The position numbers and the translations under genes were made by a program. From Bacillota bacterium (GTDB taxonomy: Bacteria; Bacillota; Clostridia; Tissierellales; Sedimentibacteraceae): a stretch of DNA of 64,000 bases. Position 1 is the stretch's first letter. Each line of letters starts with the position of its first letter. Below are positions 1 to 8,248 of this stretch, piece after piece. The stretch lies in assembly GCA_023386345.1 (NCBI GenBank), contig JAEWJT010000017.1, positions 252,857 through 316,856 of the forward strand. Reading direction: 5' to 3'. The notes under the pieces were generated by a model that did no database searches, had not been told where the DNA came from, and saw only the letters and a program-made list of their open reading frames with translations.

Positions 1-1193
1 AAGAAATATCCAAAATTGATTTCAATTGTATAAAATATTCACCAAATATTGACAAAGCTAATATAATATACATAGATAGCTCTATTGACGATAAATATAT
101 AGAAGCTGTAAAATCATTAAGCTTAAATAAAGATTTGGAGTTTAATATAGGTATAGTTTACACACCGCTGCATGGTACAGGCAATATACCTGTGAGAAGA
201 GTGCTAAGAGAAAGAGGATTTGACAACGTTCATGTTGTCCCAGAGCAGGAAAAGCCTGATCCTAATTTCTCTACAGTGAAGTTTCCAAATCCAGAAGATA
301 TAGAAGCTTTTACGCTTGCAATTGACTTAGCGAATAAAGTTAATGCTGATATAATATTAGCTACTGACCCCGATTGTGACAGGGTAGGTCTTGTTGTGAG
401 AGATGAAAAAAGTGGTGAATTTGTAGCATTAAATGGTAACCAAGTAGGCGCTCTACTGCTTAATTATATATTGCAAAGTAAAAAAGAGGCTAATACATTA
501 GCTAATGATTTAATAATGATAAATACTGTTGTAACAAGTGATTTAGGAAAGAAGATAGCAGAGCATTATGGCGTAAAAACTTTGAAAACACTAACTGGCT
601 TTAAATATATAGCAGATACTGTAAGAAAATATGAAGAATCTGGACAAGGTAAATTTGTATTTGGATATGAGGAGAGCTATGGTTATTTAACAGGAGATTT
701 CGTAAGAGACAAAGACGCTGTTGTCTCATCAATGCTGATAGCAGAAATGAGTGCTTATTATAAAAAAAGAGGAAAGTCGGTACTAAGTGTATTAAATAAG
801 CTATATGATGAATATAATTTTTATATAGAAGAAACGGTTTCGCTTACATTGGAGGGCATAAGCGGACAAAGTAAGATAAGCAAGATAATGGAATATTTTA
901 GAGAAAATAAACCTTCTGCAATTAGTGGAAAAGATATAAAATATCTATATGATTTTAAATTAGGATTACTATATGATTTTTCTACAGGAGATTTTGAAAA
1001 ATTAGATTTCCCTAAGTCTAATGTTTTAAAATTCTACTTAGAAGACGAGTCTTGGTTTGCCATCCGTCCTTCGGGGACAGAGCCTAAAATGAAAATTTAT
1101 TTTTCAGTGTGCGGCAAATCAGAGGAAGAAGCAAGAGAAAGCTTGAAAAATATAAAAGAAGACACCTTTTATATAATGGATCGTATAGTCTAA
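1..1193 (+). CDS. Phosphohexomutase (phosphoglucomutase/phosphomannomutase), 5' partial
   Basis: The reading frame is open from the first bases of the window (frame 3), so the N-terminal domain with the catalytic phosphoserine loop lies outside. The visible part has the family hallmarks in order: TPLHGTG, the metal-binding loop DPDCDR (about 366-383), the sugar-binding GYEESYG (about 664-684) and the phosphate-binding RPSGTEPK near the C-terminus. This alpha-D-phosphohexomutase family interconverts hexose 1- and 6-phosphates for glycan and envelope precursor synthesis. A TTG at 135 could pass for a start, but coding sequence clearly continues upstream of it. The exact substrate (glucose or mannose) cannot be told from this fragment. 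Confidence 0.93.
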   Translation, partial: EISKIDFNCIKYSPNIDKANIIYIDSSIDDKYIEAVKSLSLNKDLEFNIGIVYTPLHGTGNIPVRRVLRERGFDNVHVVPEQEKPDPNFSTVKFPNPEDIEAFTLAIDLANKVNADIILATDPDCDRVGLVVRDEKSGEFVALNGNQVGALLLNYILQSKKEANTLANDLIMINTVVTSDLGKKIAEHYGVKTLKTLTGFKYIADTVRKYEESGQGKFVFGYEESYGYLTGDFVRDKDAVVSSMLIAEMSAYYKKRGKSVLSVLNKLYDEYNFYIEETVSLTLEGISGQSKISKIMEYFRENKPSAISGKDIKYLYDFKLGLLYDFSTGDFEKLDFPKSNVLKFYLEDESWFAIRPSGTEPKMKIYFSVCGKSEEEARESLKNIKEDTFYIMDRIV

Positions 1194-1223
1194 CTTATTT
1201 AAATTTGTATATTTATATATATT

Positions 1224-1291
1224 AATCTCAAAAAAAGAGTTCGAAGACTTGTGCATAGTATTCGAGTATTAAATATTCTTTGATTGAGATT
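1224..1291. other. Structured inverted-repeat element in the gap before the transglycosylase gene
   Basis: Two perfect 8-bp arms, AATCTCAA (1224-1231) and TTGAGATT (1284-1291), enclose smaller pairings such as AAAAAGA/TATTCTTT and CGAA/TTCG. No T-run follows, so it is not an ordinary terminator. Its function is unknown. Confidence 0.4.
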
Positions 1292-1413
1292 GATACAGAT
1301 TAAATAGGATTTCTGTAATTATAAATTTTATTTAATTTGTATACAATACTAATATCATCAATAATAATTTAGTCATGTTGAAGATATTGGTATAATTTAA
1401 AGAAGGGTAGGTT

Positions 1414-2934
1414 ATGAGTATGAAAATATTTACAACTGCAACCAAGAAAATTATCACATTGACATTAATTATGTTAATACTATTCACACAAATAGGGTAT
1501 GGAGTAAACTATACTCGTAAAGATTTAGAAGCCAGAATTGATAAAATAGCTTTGGAACGTGGTGTCCCAGCTGTCTTTATAAAGGCGATTGCACAAATCG
1601 AGTCAGGCTTCGAGCATTTTAGATCAAATGGAAGTCCAAAGTATTCATCAAATGGAAAACATGTTGGTTTAATGCAGGTAACAAATTATAAAAATATGTT
1701 TGATGCTGAGAAATTAAAAAATGATGTAGATTATAACATCAATGCTGGCATAGATGTTTTGCTCTTAAAATGGAATGAAAGCGTAAACAATGTTGGTATT
1801 TCTAAAGTAGGAAACATGGATCCAAACATATTGGAAAACTGGTATTTCGCATTGTGGGCATATAATGGCTGGGCTGCCAGCAATAACCCTAATGCTAACG
1901 CAAAGGCATATCAGGAAAAAATTTATGATATTAGTGCAAAATATTTTGAACAGGATATAAATAGAATAGATACATCGGGTTTACCAGCATCAAGATCTTT
2001 GCCAAGCAGAGGGCTTAGTATTGCTACTCCAACAAACAAACACCTTGCTAATTTGTTTCAGTATACTAAAAATGACTTAGTCGTTATAAATACTATTTCA
2101 AATGATGCAAGTGGTACCTTAAAGGGTTTGGAGCTGTATGATACACCTTCAGGTAATGTGATTGGTACAGTCCATAATGGACAGATGGCTCAGATTGAAG
2201 AAGGTCCTAATTTTACTGATGGATATTATTGGTATAAGCTAAAAATAAATGACAATCTTAGTGCATGGGTAAAAAGAAATTGGATAAAAAAGGTTGGAGA
2301 TGTACAATTTGGGATATATCCTTTTGATGATATAGCATATCATTGGAGTGCTAGTGCAGTTATGAATTTATATAAAAATAACTTCATAAGCGGAAAGGAT
2401 GATAAAAAGTTTTCTCCTGACCTAAATATAGCTCCACAAGAATTTTATACTCTATTTTCAAAGGTATTTAGCATAACAAGTGAAAGTGAAGACGAATTAA
2501 GATTTGCAAATAAAGATGATATAGCAGTTTGGGCTGTTCCATATATTAGAGCTTTAGATGAGGCAGGATTCCTCGATCAATACGGAGATAATATAAACAC
2601 TAGCTCGGTTATTACTAGAGGTGAGATAACTTCCATGATAGCAAATCTTGTTAAAAAGCTTGAAAAAGAAAAGTTTGATGCTGAGACAAAGTTATTAGGG
2701 CTAGAAAGAGAATTTGATGCAAATGAATTCTTTAAGCTGTCAGAAATACAACTGACATTCAAGGATATAGAAAAACTAAGTGAATCGCAGATAAATAATA
2801 TTAAAATAGTTTATTCAAAAAATATTATAAAAGGCGAGAATAACGATAGCTTTAATTATACTGGAAGCATAACAAGAGCAGCGGCAGTCTCTGTAGTAAA
2901 TAAACTGTATGAAAATTATAAAGTAACGAATTAA
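1414..2934 (+). CDS. Secreted lytic transglycosylase with SH3-like and three S-layer homology domains
   Basis: The 506-residue product starts with a hydrophobic signal peptide (about residues 7-30). An SLT-type transglycosylase domain follows (about 35-190), with the catalytic Glu at about 63 in AQIESGF and the GLMQV motif at about 85-89. A bacterial SH3-like segment covers about 221-294, and three SLH repeats run from about 303 to the end (FDDIAYHWSASAV, FANKDDIAVWAVPYI, FKDIEKLSESQINNI). The predicted role is cleavage of peptidoglycan glycan strands by an enzyme held to the wall through SLH binding to secondary wall polymer. The site AGAAGGG lies 6-8 nt before the ATG. The gene ends just before a strong bidirectional terminator shared with the convergent flippase gene. 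Confidence 0.9.
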   Translation: MSMKIFTTATKKIITLTLIMLILFTQIGYGVNYTRKDLEARIDKIALERGVPAVFIKAIAQIESGFEHFRSNGSPKYSSNGKHVGLMQVTNYKNMFDAEKLKNDVDYNINAGIDVLLLKWNESVNNVGISKVGNMDPNILENWYFALWAYNGWAASNNPNANAKAYQEKIYDISAKYFEQDINRIDTSGLPASRSLPSRGLSIATPTNKHLANLFQYTKNDLVVINTISNDASGTLKGLELYDTPSGNVIGTVHNGQMAQIEEGPNFTDGYYWYKLKINDNLSAWVKRNWIKKVGDVQFGIYPFDDIAYHWSASAVMNLYKNNFISGKDDKKFSPDLNIAPQEFYTLFSKVFSITSESEDELRFANKDDIAVWAVPYIRALDEAGFLDQYGDNINTSSVITRGEITSMIANLVKKLEKEKFDAETKLLGLEREFDANEFFKLSEIQLTFKDIEKLSESQINNIKIVYSKNIIKGENNDSFNYTGSITRAAAVSVVNKLYENYKVTN

Positions 2935-2977
2935 ATTTAAAATGTGTGAATAGTCAGGTGAAAAATCATCTGACAAG

Positions 2978-3010
2978 AAAAAACAAGCGAAATTTTTCGC
3001 TTGTTTTTTG
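2978..3010. terminator. Bidirectional intrinsic terminator
   Basis: The stem AACAAGCGAA/TTCGCTTGTT is flanked by an A-run on the left and a T-run on the right. It lies between the convergent transglycosylase and SpoVB-like genes and can serve both strands. A smaller hairpin (TCAGGTG/CATCTGA, 2954-2972) lies just upstream. Confidence 0.85.
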
Positions 3011-3030
3011 TTAATCCCCAAATTATCTTA

Positions 3031-4659
3031 TTATCTTCTTTTTCTAAAAGACCTTTTCAAGGTATCAAGATCACTTGTTGTTAAACCTTTTAATATAAAT
3101 AGTAAAACTAGATATATTAAAACAATTGAAACCATAGAAAGTATTAAGCTTATATTTGTTGAAAACTGACTTTTAAAAATACCTATGTACATAATTCTTG
3201 TTATTAGTCCTGAAATTGTAGCAGCAAATATTGGTTTAAATACCCAGTTCGAAACATCAAAAATTAAATAAGAAACTTTTAATAGTCTATACATATATAG
3301 GATGGTATTTAGAACTGTTGTTACGAACAGAGCTAACAAGTATGCTTTAAATCCATAAATAGGAACTAAGAAAAATATCATTAGTATTTTTATAATCGAT
3401 TCTATTAGATTGATTTTAAAATTATTTACTTGTTCTCCGAGAGCGTTTAAAACAGAGCCTATGACCATGTTAAGATACATGAATGGACATAGTAATGATA
3501 ATATTCTGATTAAATAACCAACGTGTATTCCACTGTACAAAGCATCTCCAAGTTCATATGGAAAGAGCATAAAAAAGCTTACTACTAAAATTCCCGATAT
3601 AGATGTAAAATGCAGTACCTTAGATAAGGTATATGTCATGTGTTTGTCATTATTGTTTACATTATCACTCGACAAAGAGGGCATCAGTATTGTTGATAAT
3701 GAAGATAAAAAAGATGTAGGGAAAAATAATATTGGCAACACCATACCTTTAATTACGCCGTAAATGCTCATAGCAGAGGATACAGTCATGCCTGAGGCTA
3801 TTAACTTTATTGGAATTAAAGTGTTTTCTAATAATCTTAATACCGAGTTTAGGTAGGAAGTTCCTGCAACTGGTATACTTATAGATAGCATATTAAGCAA
3901 AAGTTTATCAGGTTTTTTAAAAGGATTTTTAGCAAATATATTTTTTGCAGAATTATTAGAATAATTCGGAGTTGTGTTTTTACGAGATAGCCTACTAAAA
4001 ATTCTTTTTATAAAATTTTCTCCATTTAAAAAGCTATCTACACGATATAATAACCATATGTAAATATATGATATAACTTCTCCGGCGGTCATACCAATCA
4101 TTGCGGCACAACAAGCATAAACTACATTGCCCACCTCTACTAATTTTAAAAGTGCAATAGTAACAAAAATTCTGACGAATTGTTCTAAAACTTGTGCGCT
4201 TGATGGTTTAACTATATTTCGGACAGCATGAAAATATCCTCTATAACAGGCTGAAAATGCTAAAAAAGGCAAGCTTGGCGCAAGGTATTTAAGTGGAAGA
4301 ATTGCTCTTGCGTCCTTGAGTATGTAAACACTTATATACTCTGCACCGAAAAATAGTATCACAGTTGCAATCCCACTTGTTATAAGAGATAAGAGAATAG
4401 ATATCCTTAATGCTTTTTTTACATTTTGCTGTTTATTTTTTGCCATTTCTTCTGCAACAATTCTTGAAACTGCTAGACTTATGCCTGATGTGGCAAATGT
4501 AATACTAAGCATGTAAAAAGCCATAATAAGCTGGTACAGACCAATACCCTCTGCGCCTATAGTGTTGGCTAAATATATTCTAAAAACAAAACCTATTGAG
4601 CGAATAATTATACTTGTAATACTAAGAATTAATGTTCCCTTAATAATATTTTCTTTCAC
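3031..4659 (-). CDS. spoVB: SpoVB-like polysaccharide/lipid II flippase (MOP superfamily)
   Basis: The 542-residue product is hydrophobic throughout, with about 14 predicted membrane segments. It has the MOP/MVF-type pattern seen at the N-terminus as GTLILSITSIIIRSIGFVFRI and AEGIGLYQLIMAFY (shown in parts). Relatives are SpoVB and the MurJ-type flippases, which move lipid-linked wall precursors across the membrane; SpoVB is needed for spore cortex synthesis. SpoVB is preferred because of the sporulating context, but other paralogues of the family are possible. The start is GTG at 4659, behind AGAAAGGA. That Shine-Dalgarno lies inside one arm of an inverted repeat (4663-4719), suggesting translational control. 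It stands alone on the minus strand. Confidence 0.85.
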   Translation of the reverse strand: MKENIIKGTLILSITSIIIRSIGFVFRIYLANTIGAEGIGLYQLIMAFYMLSITFATSGISLAVSRIVAEEMAKNKQQNVKKALRISILLSLITSGIATVILFFGAEYISVYILKDARAILPLKYLAPSLPFLAFSACYRGYFHAVRNIVKPSSAQVLEQFVRIFVTIALLKLVEVGNVVYACCAAMIGMTAGEVISYIYIWLLYRVDSFLNGENFIKRIFSRLSRKNTTPNYSNNSAKNIFAKNPFKKPDKLLLNMLSISIPVAGTSYLNSVLRLLENTLIPIKLIASGMTVSSAMSIYGVIKGMVLPILFFPTSFLSSLSTILMPSLSSDNVNNNDKHMTYTLSKVLHFTSISGILVVSFFMLFPYELGDALYSGIHVGYLIRILSLLCPFMYLNMVIGSVLNALGEQVNNFKINLIESIIKILMIFFLVPIYGFKAYLLALFVTTVLNTILYMYRLLKVSYLIFDVSNWVFKPIFAATISGLITRIMYIGIFKSQFSTNISLILSMVSIVLIYLVLLFILKGLTTSDLDTLKRSFRKRR

Positions 4660-4662
4660 ACA

Positions 4663-4719
4663 AATAACCAGTCCTTTCTATTTAGTAATTAATAATATGA
4701 AAAATAAGGACTGGTTATT
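4663..4719 (-). promoter_or_regulatory. Inverted repeat able to sequester the SpoVB-like gene's ribosome binding site
   Basis: AATAACCAGTCCTT (4663-4676) and AAGGACTGGTTATT (4706-4719) are perfect 14-bp complements separated by 29 nt. In the minus-strand mRNA the start-proximal arm contains the AAAGGA Shine-Dalgarno just upstream of the GTG start, so folding would hide it. There is no T-run, so it is not a terminator. Confidence 0.6.
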
Positions 4720-4791
4720 ACACAATTAAAATAAAACAAAATATAATAATGTTTAATCACAATTTTAATCAAAAATATAAATAACAAAGAG

Positions 4792-4842
4792 AGACCTTTC
4801 ATCCGCTTTTATAAAGTGTTTGAAAGGTCTTTTTTATTTTTT
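4792..4842 (+). terminator. Intrinsic terminator-like hairpin
   Basis: The perfect 10-bp stem AGACCTTTCA (4792-4801)/TGAAAGGTCT (4821-4830) is followed on the plus strand by TTTTTATTTTTT. No plus-strand gene ends here. On the minus strand it follows the first SPOCS gene but has a poorer T-tract. It may act on the minus strand or block read-through toward the flippase promoter. Confidence 0.6.
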
Positions 4843-4892
4843 GGTTTCTAAATAAATTAATATTTATTTCATAAGTAAAATTAGTTTAATTA

Positions 4893-5390
4893 TTAAAAAT
4901 TTATATAACACGGATTAATGCAGCTATCTACATACCTGTCTTTAATCAATGGGCATATTATAAAGATAATACATACATCAACATCTCTTAGATTAAAAGA
5001 AGTAACGCAGGCATACTCAACTCCAACAAAAACATTTTTGACTAGTCCAAAGCATTCATCGTATTTCATTCCATCTAGCAATATAAAATCGCAGAATGGC
5101 ACGTTCCAATGGGCTGAGTGAAGGGATTGCTCACAATTATTTGCTGTGTATATAATTTTAATGTTTTTCTGTCCGTGTAAAACTAATTTAGGACCTAATA
5201 TAGTATTTATAATATTAGCATCCTCAATGCAGATATCAACTTTAATTTCGTTTATGGATTCAATATCTGGCTTTTCGCAGGGGATAAACAAAGCGTCATT
5301 TTCTAAAGACTGTTTACAATATTTGGTACACTTGAGTTTTGGATATTCATCTATACTTGTTATTCCAGTAGTTAAAATATTTTTAAACAA
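4893..5390 (-). CDS. SPOCS (DUF3794) domain protein, divergent
   Basis: A 165-residue soluble protein with one SPOCS-type domain. It shares with the three genes beyond 5.7 kb the series IPCEKPDIESINEI, KLVLHGQKNIKIIYTA, EQSLHSAHWNVPF and a C-terminal acidic/hydrophobic strand. SPOCS domains occur in endospore-related proteins; their biochemical role is not known. TTG at 5390 is preferred over GTG at 5399 because AAGAGGTG lies 6-7 nt ahead of the TTG but overlaps the GTG. There is no signal peptide. It is transcribed divergently from the other three SPOCS genes and is the most diverged of the four. Confidence 0.8.
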   Translation of the reverse strand: MFKNILTTGITSIDEYPKLKCTKYCKQSLENDALFIPCEKPDIESINEIKVDICIEDANIINTILGPKLVLHGQKNIKIIYTANNCEQSLHSAHWNVPFCDFILLDGMKYDECFGLVKNVFVGVEYACVTSFNLRDVDVCIIFIICPLIKDRYVDSCINPCYINF

Positions 5391-5724
5391 AATTATCACC
5401 TCTTAGATGGATTTATACTTATATTCTATAAAATAGTTGAGTAACTAATGAATATATGAATCATACAGTTTATGGGTGTCGAATTTTACACCAATCATTA
5501 ATATATAATATGAATATAAAAAATAAATGTGATAAATTGTAAAAGATTGTCACAAAAACATTGATACTTAATATTATATACTATGTACCAAAAATCAATT
5601 TATAGGTTTACTTACCAATAAATTATGATTAGAAAGTATTTCAAAAACTTACTAATAAGGGAACAAAGCAGGCTTAAAAAACTTAGCCAATGCTTGTATC
5701 CTCAAGAAAGGAATGTATAAAATT
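5391..5724. promoter_or_regulatory. Divergent control region of the SPOCS cluster, with a Spo0A-box-like site
   Basis: This gene-free stretch drives both SPOCS transcription units. It holds a TGTCGAA match to the Spo0A box (5477-5483) inside a small hairpin (GGTGT 5475/ACACC 5492), and a CATACAGT string at 5462-5469 that resembles a sigma-E -10 element but lacks a good -35 at the right distance. No convincing sigma-K promoter was found. The sites are only candidates. Confidence 0.35.
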
Positions 5725-6327
5725 ATGAGAACAAACTCAGCAACTTGTAACAATAATTGTGAAAATGGGTTAATTGATTTAAGCGGACTTTGCAATCCAA
5801 ACGATGTAAGTGAAGTTATTAGTAATTTCCCATTTTGGAAGCAAATATATATACCTGAAAATCTTACTATACCACCTTTTAAACCAGAAGCTGAACAAAT
5901 AAATTCATTAATTATTTCTGTAGAGATTATTAAATCGGAAGTTATAGTAACACCTTCTTCGTTTATACATGGACCATGCTCATGTTCGCGTCCAATAGTT
6001 GTGCCAAACCTAGAAGGAAAAGTATTAACGGGAAGAAAACTTATAATTGAAGGTCAATTATGTCAGAAAATACAGTATACTGCAAACGTTCCAGACCAAT
6101 CTGTTCATAATGTAGAATTCTTCGTTCCATTTTCTTCTTTTATAGTAATTCCAAAAGAAGTAACCTTTATAGGTCCAGGTGGAAGCATGGTTACTGTAGA
6201 CTCTTTAAATGTTAATTTTGAAGTGAGTGCTTGTATAGAAGATGTTTCAGCTTGCCTAAACACTGAAAGAAATATTTTAAAACAAGTTACATTATTACTA
6301 TATGCAGTGCCAACACATGCAAAATAA
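5725..6327 (+). CDS. SPOCS (DUF3794) domain protein
   Basis: A 200-residue protein with one SPOCS domain: IYIPENLTIPPFKPEAEQIN, GRKLIIEGQLCQKIQYTA, DQSVHNVEFFVPFSSFIVIP, then a closing strand with VSACIEDVSAC. Cysteines cluster at the N-terminus (CNNNCENG) and in a CSC stretch mid-protein. It has no signal peptide. The in-frame ATG at 5713 is almost touching the AAGAAAGGA site, so ATG 5725 is chosen; its spacing of about 12 nt is long, leaving some doubt. It is the first of three co-directional paralogues (gaps of about 20-26 nt), likely one operon expressed for the spore surface or coat. That role is inferred from the family. Confidence 0.8.
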   Translation: MRTNSATCNNNCENGLIDLSGLCNPNDVSEVISNFPFWKQIYIPENLTIPPFKPEAEQINSLIISVEIIKSEVIVTPSSFIHGPCSCSRPIVVPNLEGKVLTGRKLIIEGQLCQKIQYTANVPDQSVHNVEFFVPFSSFIVIPKEVTFIGPGGSMVTVDSLNVNFEVSACIEDVSACLNTERNILKQVTLLLYAVPTHAK

Positions 6328-6346
6328 ATGAGAAGGAGTGAAATAA

Positions 6347-6955
6347 ATGTTAAATTGTGATTATACAAGAAATACAGACCATAATTTTAGAATGGGCTGT
6401 TGTGGAAACTCTGAAAAAATAAATATTGTAGGTGTTTCACCTCGAAACAAGCTTGAAGTGGCTTTAGGCTGTAATGCTTGTGAACAAGGTGATTCTGATA
6501 AATGGGTTCAATTTTTTGTTCCAGAAATAGTTGATATACCAACACAAAAACCTGATATAGAAGGAATTATTGAAGTAAGCTCTTGCATAGAAATTATTTC
6601 TCAAAGAGTAGTAAGAACTCCGACTGTAATGGGATTTACTAATTCAGCAGGTCTATTTATACCAGGTGAAAGTATTTCAAATGCAGAATGTACTAATTTA
6701 ACCGGCAAAAAACTGATAATAGAAGGAATCATAAAACAAAAGGTAGTATATACAGCATTGGTGCCTGATCAGGCCTTGCATTCGGCTTCATTCTCAGCGC
6801 CTTTCTCAGTATTTATAATAGTTGATGCTTGTACACCACTATCAAAGAAATTCAAAATATCTCCTTTTATTGAAGATATATTTGTATGTAAATTATCTGA
6901 TAGAAGTATATTTAAAAATACAACTGTATTTATAAAAGCATCACAAATATGCTAA
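6347..6955 (+). CDS. SPOCS (DUF3794) domain protein
   Basis: A 202-residue paralogue of its neighbours. Visible motifs are FFVPEIVDIPTQKPDIEGI, GKKLIIEGIIKQKVVYTA, DQALHSASFSAPFSVFII and the closing FIEDIFVCKLSDRSIFKN. The N-terminus is Cys-rich (MGCCGNSEK, CNACEQG). A good AGAAGGAGTG site precedes the ATG, 20 nt after the previous stop. The pattern 'KPDIE - KLIIEG - QKVVYTA - HSA' is that of the SPOCS family. Its probable location is the forespore/coat or spore surface, inferred only. Confidence 0.85.
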   Translation: MLNCDYTRNTDHNFRMGCCGNSEKINIVGVSPRNKLEVALGCNACEQGDSDKWVQFFVPEIVDIPTQKPDIEGIIEVSSCIEIISQRVVRTPTVMGFTNSAGLFIPGESISNAECTNLTGKKLIIEGIIKQKVVYTALVPDQALHSASFSAPFSVFIIVDACTPLSKKFKISPFIEDIFVCKLSDRSIFKNTTVFIKASQIC

Positions 6956-6981
6956 TATTACCAATATAAGGAGATGAGAAT

Positions 6982-8154
6982 ATGAGTTGTTTAAATAAAG
7001 AAAATAAAGGTTGCGGATGCAATTTTAATTCAAAAAGTTTCGGTATAAGCGATGTATCGAAAGTATGCTTTAACGGTGCAGATAGAACCGCTCTTAACTG
7101 GAGTGAAATTTCTGTTCCGGAAATATTAAATGTTCCAGCTGCAAAGCCTGATATAGAGAATATAGACCAAGTATTTGCCGATGCTGTAATAAATTGTGCA
7201 AGATTAATAGAAACACCTTACTCTTTTAAGATTTACAATTTGCCGCTTGATTTAGCTTTTGTTCCTATGACATTAACTGCTCTTAACGCATTAGCTGATA
7301 TTGATATAGTTCCAATTGTCAATGCTGTCAATGCTATTCTGGTTATAATAAATGTAGTACCAGCTCTTGCACCATTTGTAACAAGTTTGCAAAATGCTTC
7401 AACGGCTGTACAAAATGCGTATATTGCTTTAATAACAGCAGTAAATACTGCAATTTCAGCTTTAACAGGAATAGTTTGTATAACAATATGTGACTTTGTC
7501 AATTTAATTACTCCAGTAATTAGCGCAGCCAACGTATTACTTGCTGCTCTAAATGCACTAGAAGTTATTGGGGACGCTTTAGTAGCAGCAGCTAATGCTA
7601 TAGATCCAGTTGTATTAGGTCCTGCTGTAGCAGCAGCTGTTACAGTTTTAGATGCAGCTATAGACGCAGTAGTAACAATATTAAATACACAAATTCTAGC
7701 ATTATGTAATATTTTAGATCAATTACCAAATAAGACACAGGTTCTTGTGCTTAATTCTAATGCAGAAGATACTTGCCTAAGTGGAAGAAAATTGATAATA
7801 GAAGGTGTGCTTAAGCAAAAAGTTGTTTATACCGGATTAGTAACAGAACAAAGTGTTCACTCAGCTACTTTCGATATACCATTTAGCGCATTTGTTATAC
7901 CATATGCAAAATTTGTTGGTTTATGTTTCCAAGAAAATATAACTGTTTTAACAGGAGTAGACTGTGAAACAATGGTAGTAAATGGATTCCCAATCAATCC
8001 ACATGAAGAAATAGTTGTTGATTTATGCGAAGAATTTGATGTTGATGTGTTCATTGAGGATATTTTCATTACTGCACTCAGTAACCGTACTATTTTCAAA
8101 AATGTTACACTGTTCTTCAAAGCTACACCATTTAGAAATTGCTTCTGCAGATAA
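6982..8154 (+). CDS. SPOCS domain protein with a large Ala/Val-rich hydrophobic insertion
   Basis: At 390 residues it is about twice the size of its paralogues. The first SPOCS part (VPEILNVPAAKPDIENIDQV, ends about residue 80) and the second (GRKLIIEGVLKQKVVYTG to FIEDIFITALSNRTIFKN, from about 263) match the single domains next door. Between them lie about 170 residues made almost only of Ala, Val, Ile, Leu, Asn, Thr and Pro in helix-like blocks (for example VNAVNAILVIINVVPALAPF). This reads as an insertion in one domain, not two domains. The block could be self-assembling or membrane-seeking. ATG follows AAGGAGATG at good spacing. It closes the three-gene cluster. Confidence 0.85.
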   Translation: MSCLNKENKGCGCNFNSKSFGISDVSKVCFNGADRTALNWSEISVPEILNVPAAKPDIENIDQVFADAVINCARLIETPYSFKIYNLPLDLAFVPMTLTALNALADIDIVPIVNAVNAILVIINVVPALAPFVTSLQNASTAVQNAYIALITAVNTAISALTGIVCITICDFVNLITPVISAANVLLAALNALEVIGDALVAAANAIDPVVLGPAVAAAVTVLDAAIDAVVTILNTQILALCNILDQLPNKTQVLVLNSNAEDTCLSGRKLIIEGVLKQKVVYTGLVTEQSVHSATFDIPFSAFVIPYAKFVGLCFQENITVLTGVDCETMVVNGFPINPHEEIVVDLCEEFDVDVFIEDIFITALSNRTIFKNVTLFFKATPFRNCFCR

Positions 8155-8171
8155 AAAAAATAGTGTTTATA

Positions 8172-8220
8172 GTAAAAGCTTAGTGAGGGTATGTCGCAGA
8201 GACCACCTTTACTAAGCTTT
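8172..8220. repeat. Palindromic repeat of the AGTRAAAGYTTAG family, possible terminator
   Basis: AAAGCTTAGT (8175-8184) pairs perfectly with ACTAAGCTTT (8211-8220). It separates the convergent SPOCS and ddl genes. The arm sequence recurs at 9381-9420 and, in diverged form, near 40630 and 59685. Confidence 0.55.
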
Positions 8221-8248
8221 AGTGTATAATTTACTAATGTTTATATTA

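Noticed and set aside
5523..5560. CRP/FNR-like TGTGA...TCACA site upstream of the SPOCS genes
   Set aside because: The spacing between half-sites is about 17 nt instead of 6, so it does not fit that operator type.
7233..7532. Minus-strand ORF of 99 residues opposite the SPOCS insertion
   Set aside because: It mirrors the low-complexity Ala/Val codons of the real gene, has no ribosome binding site and matches no family.
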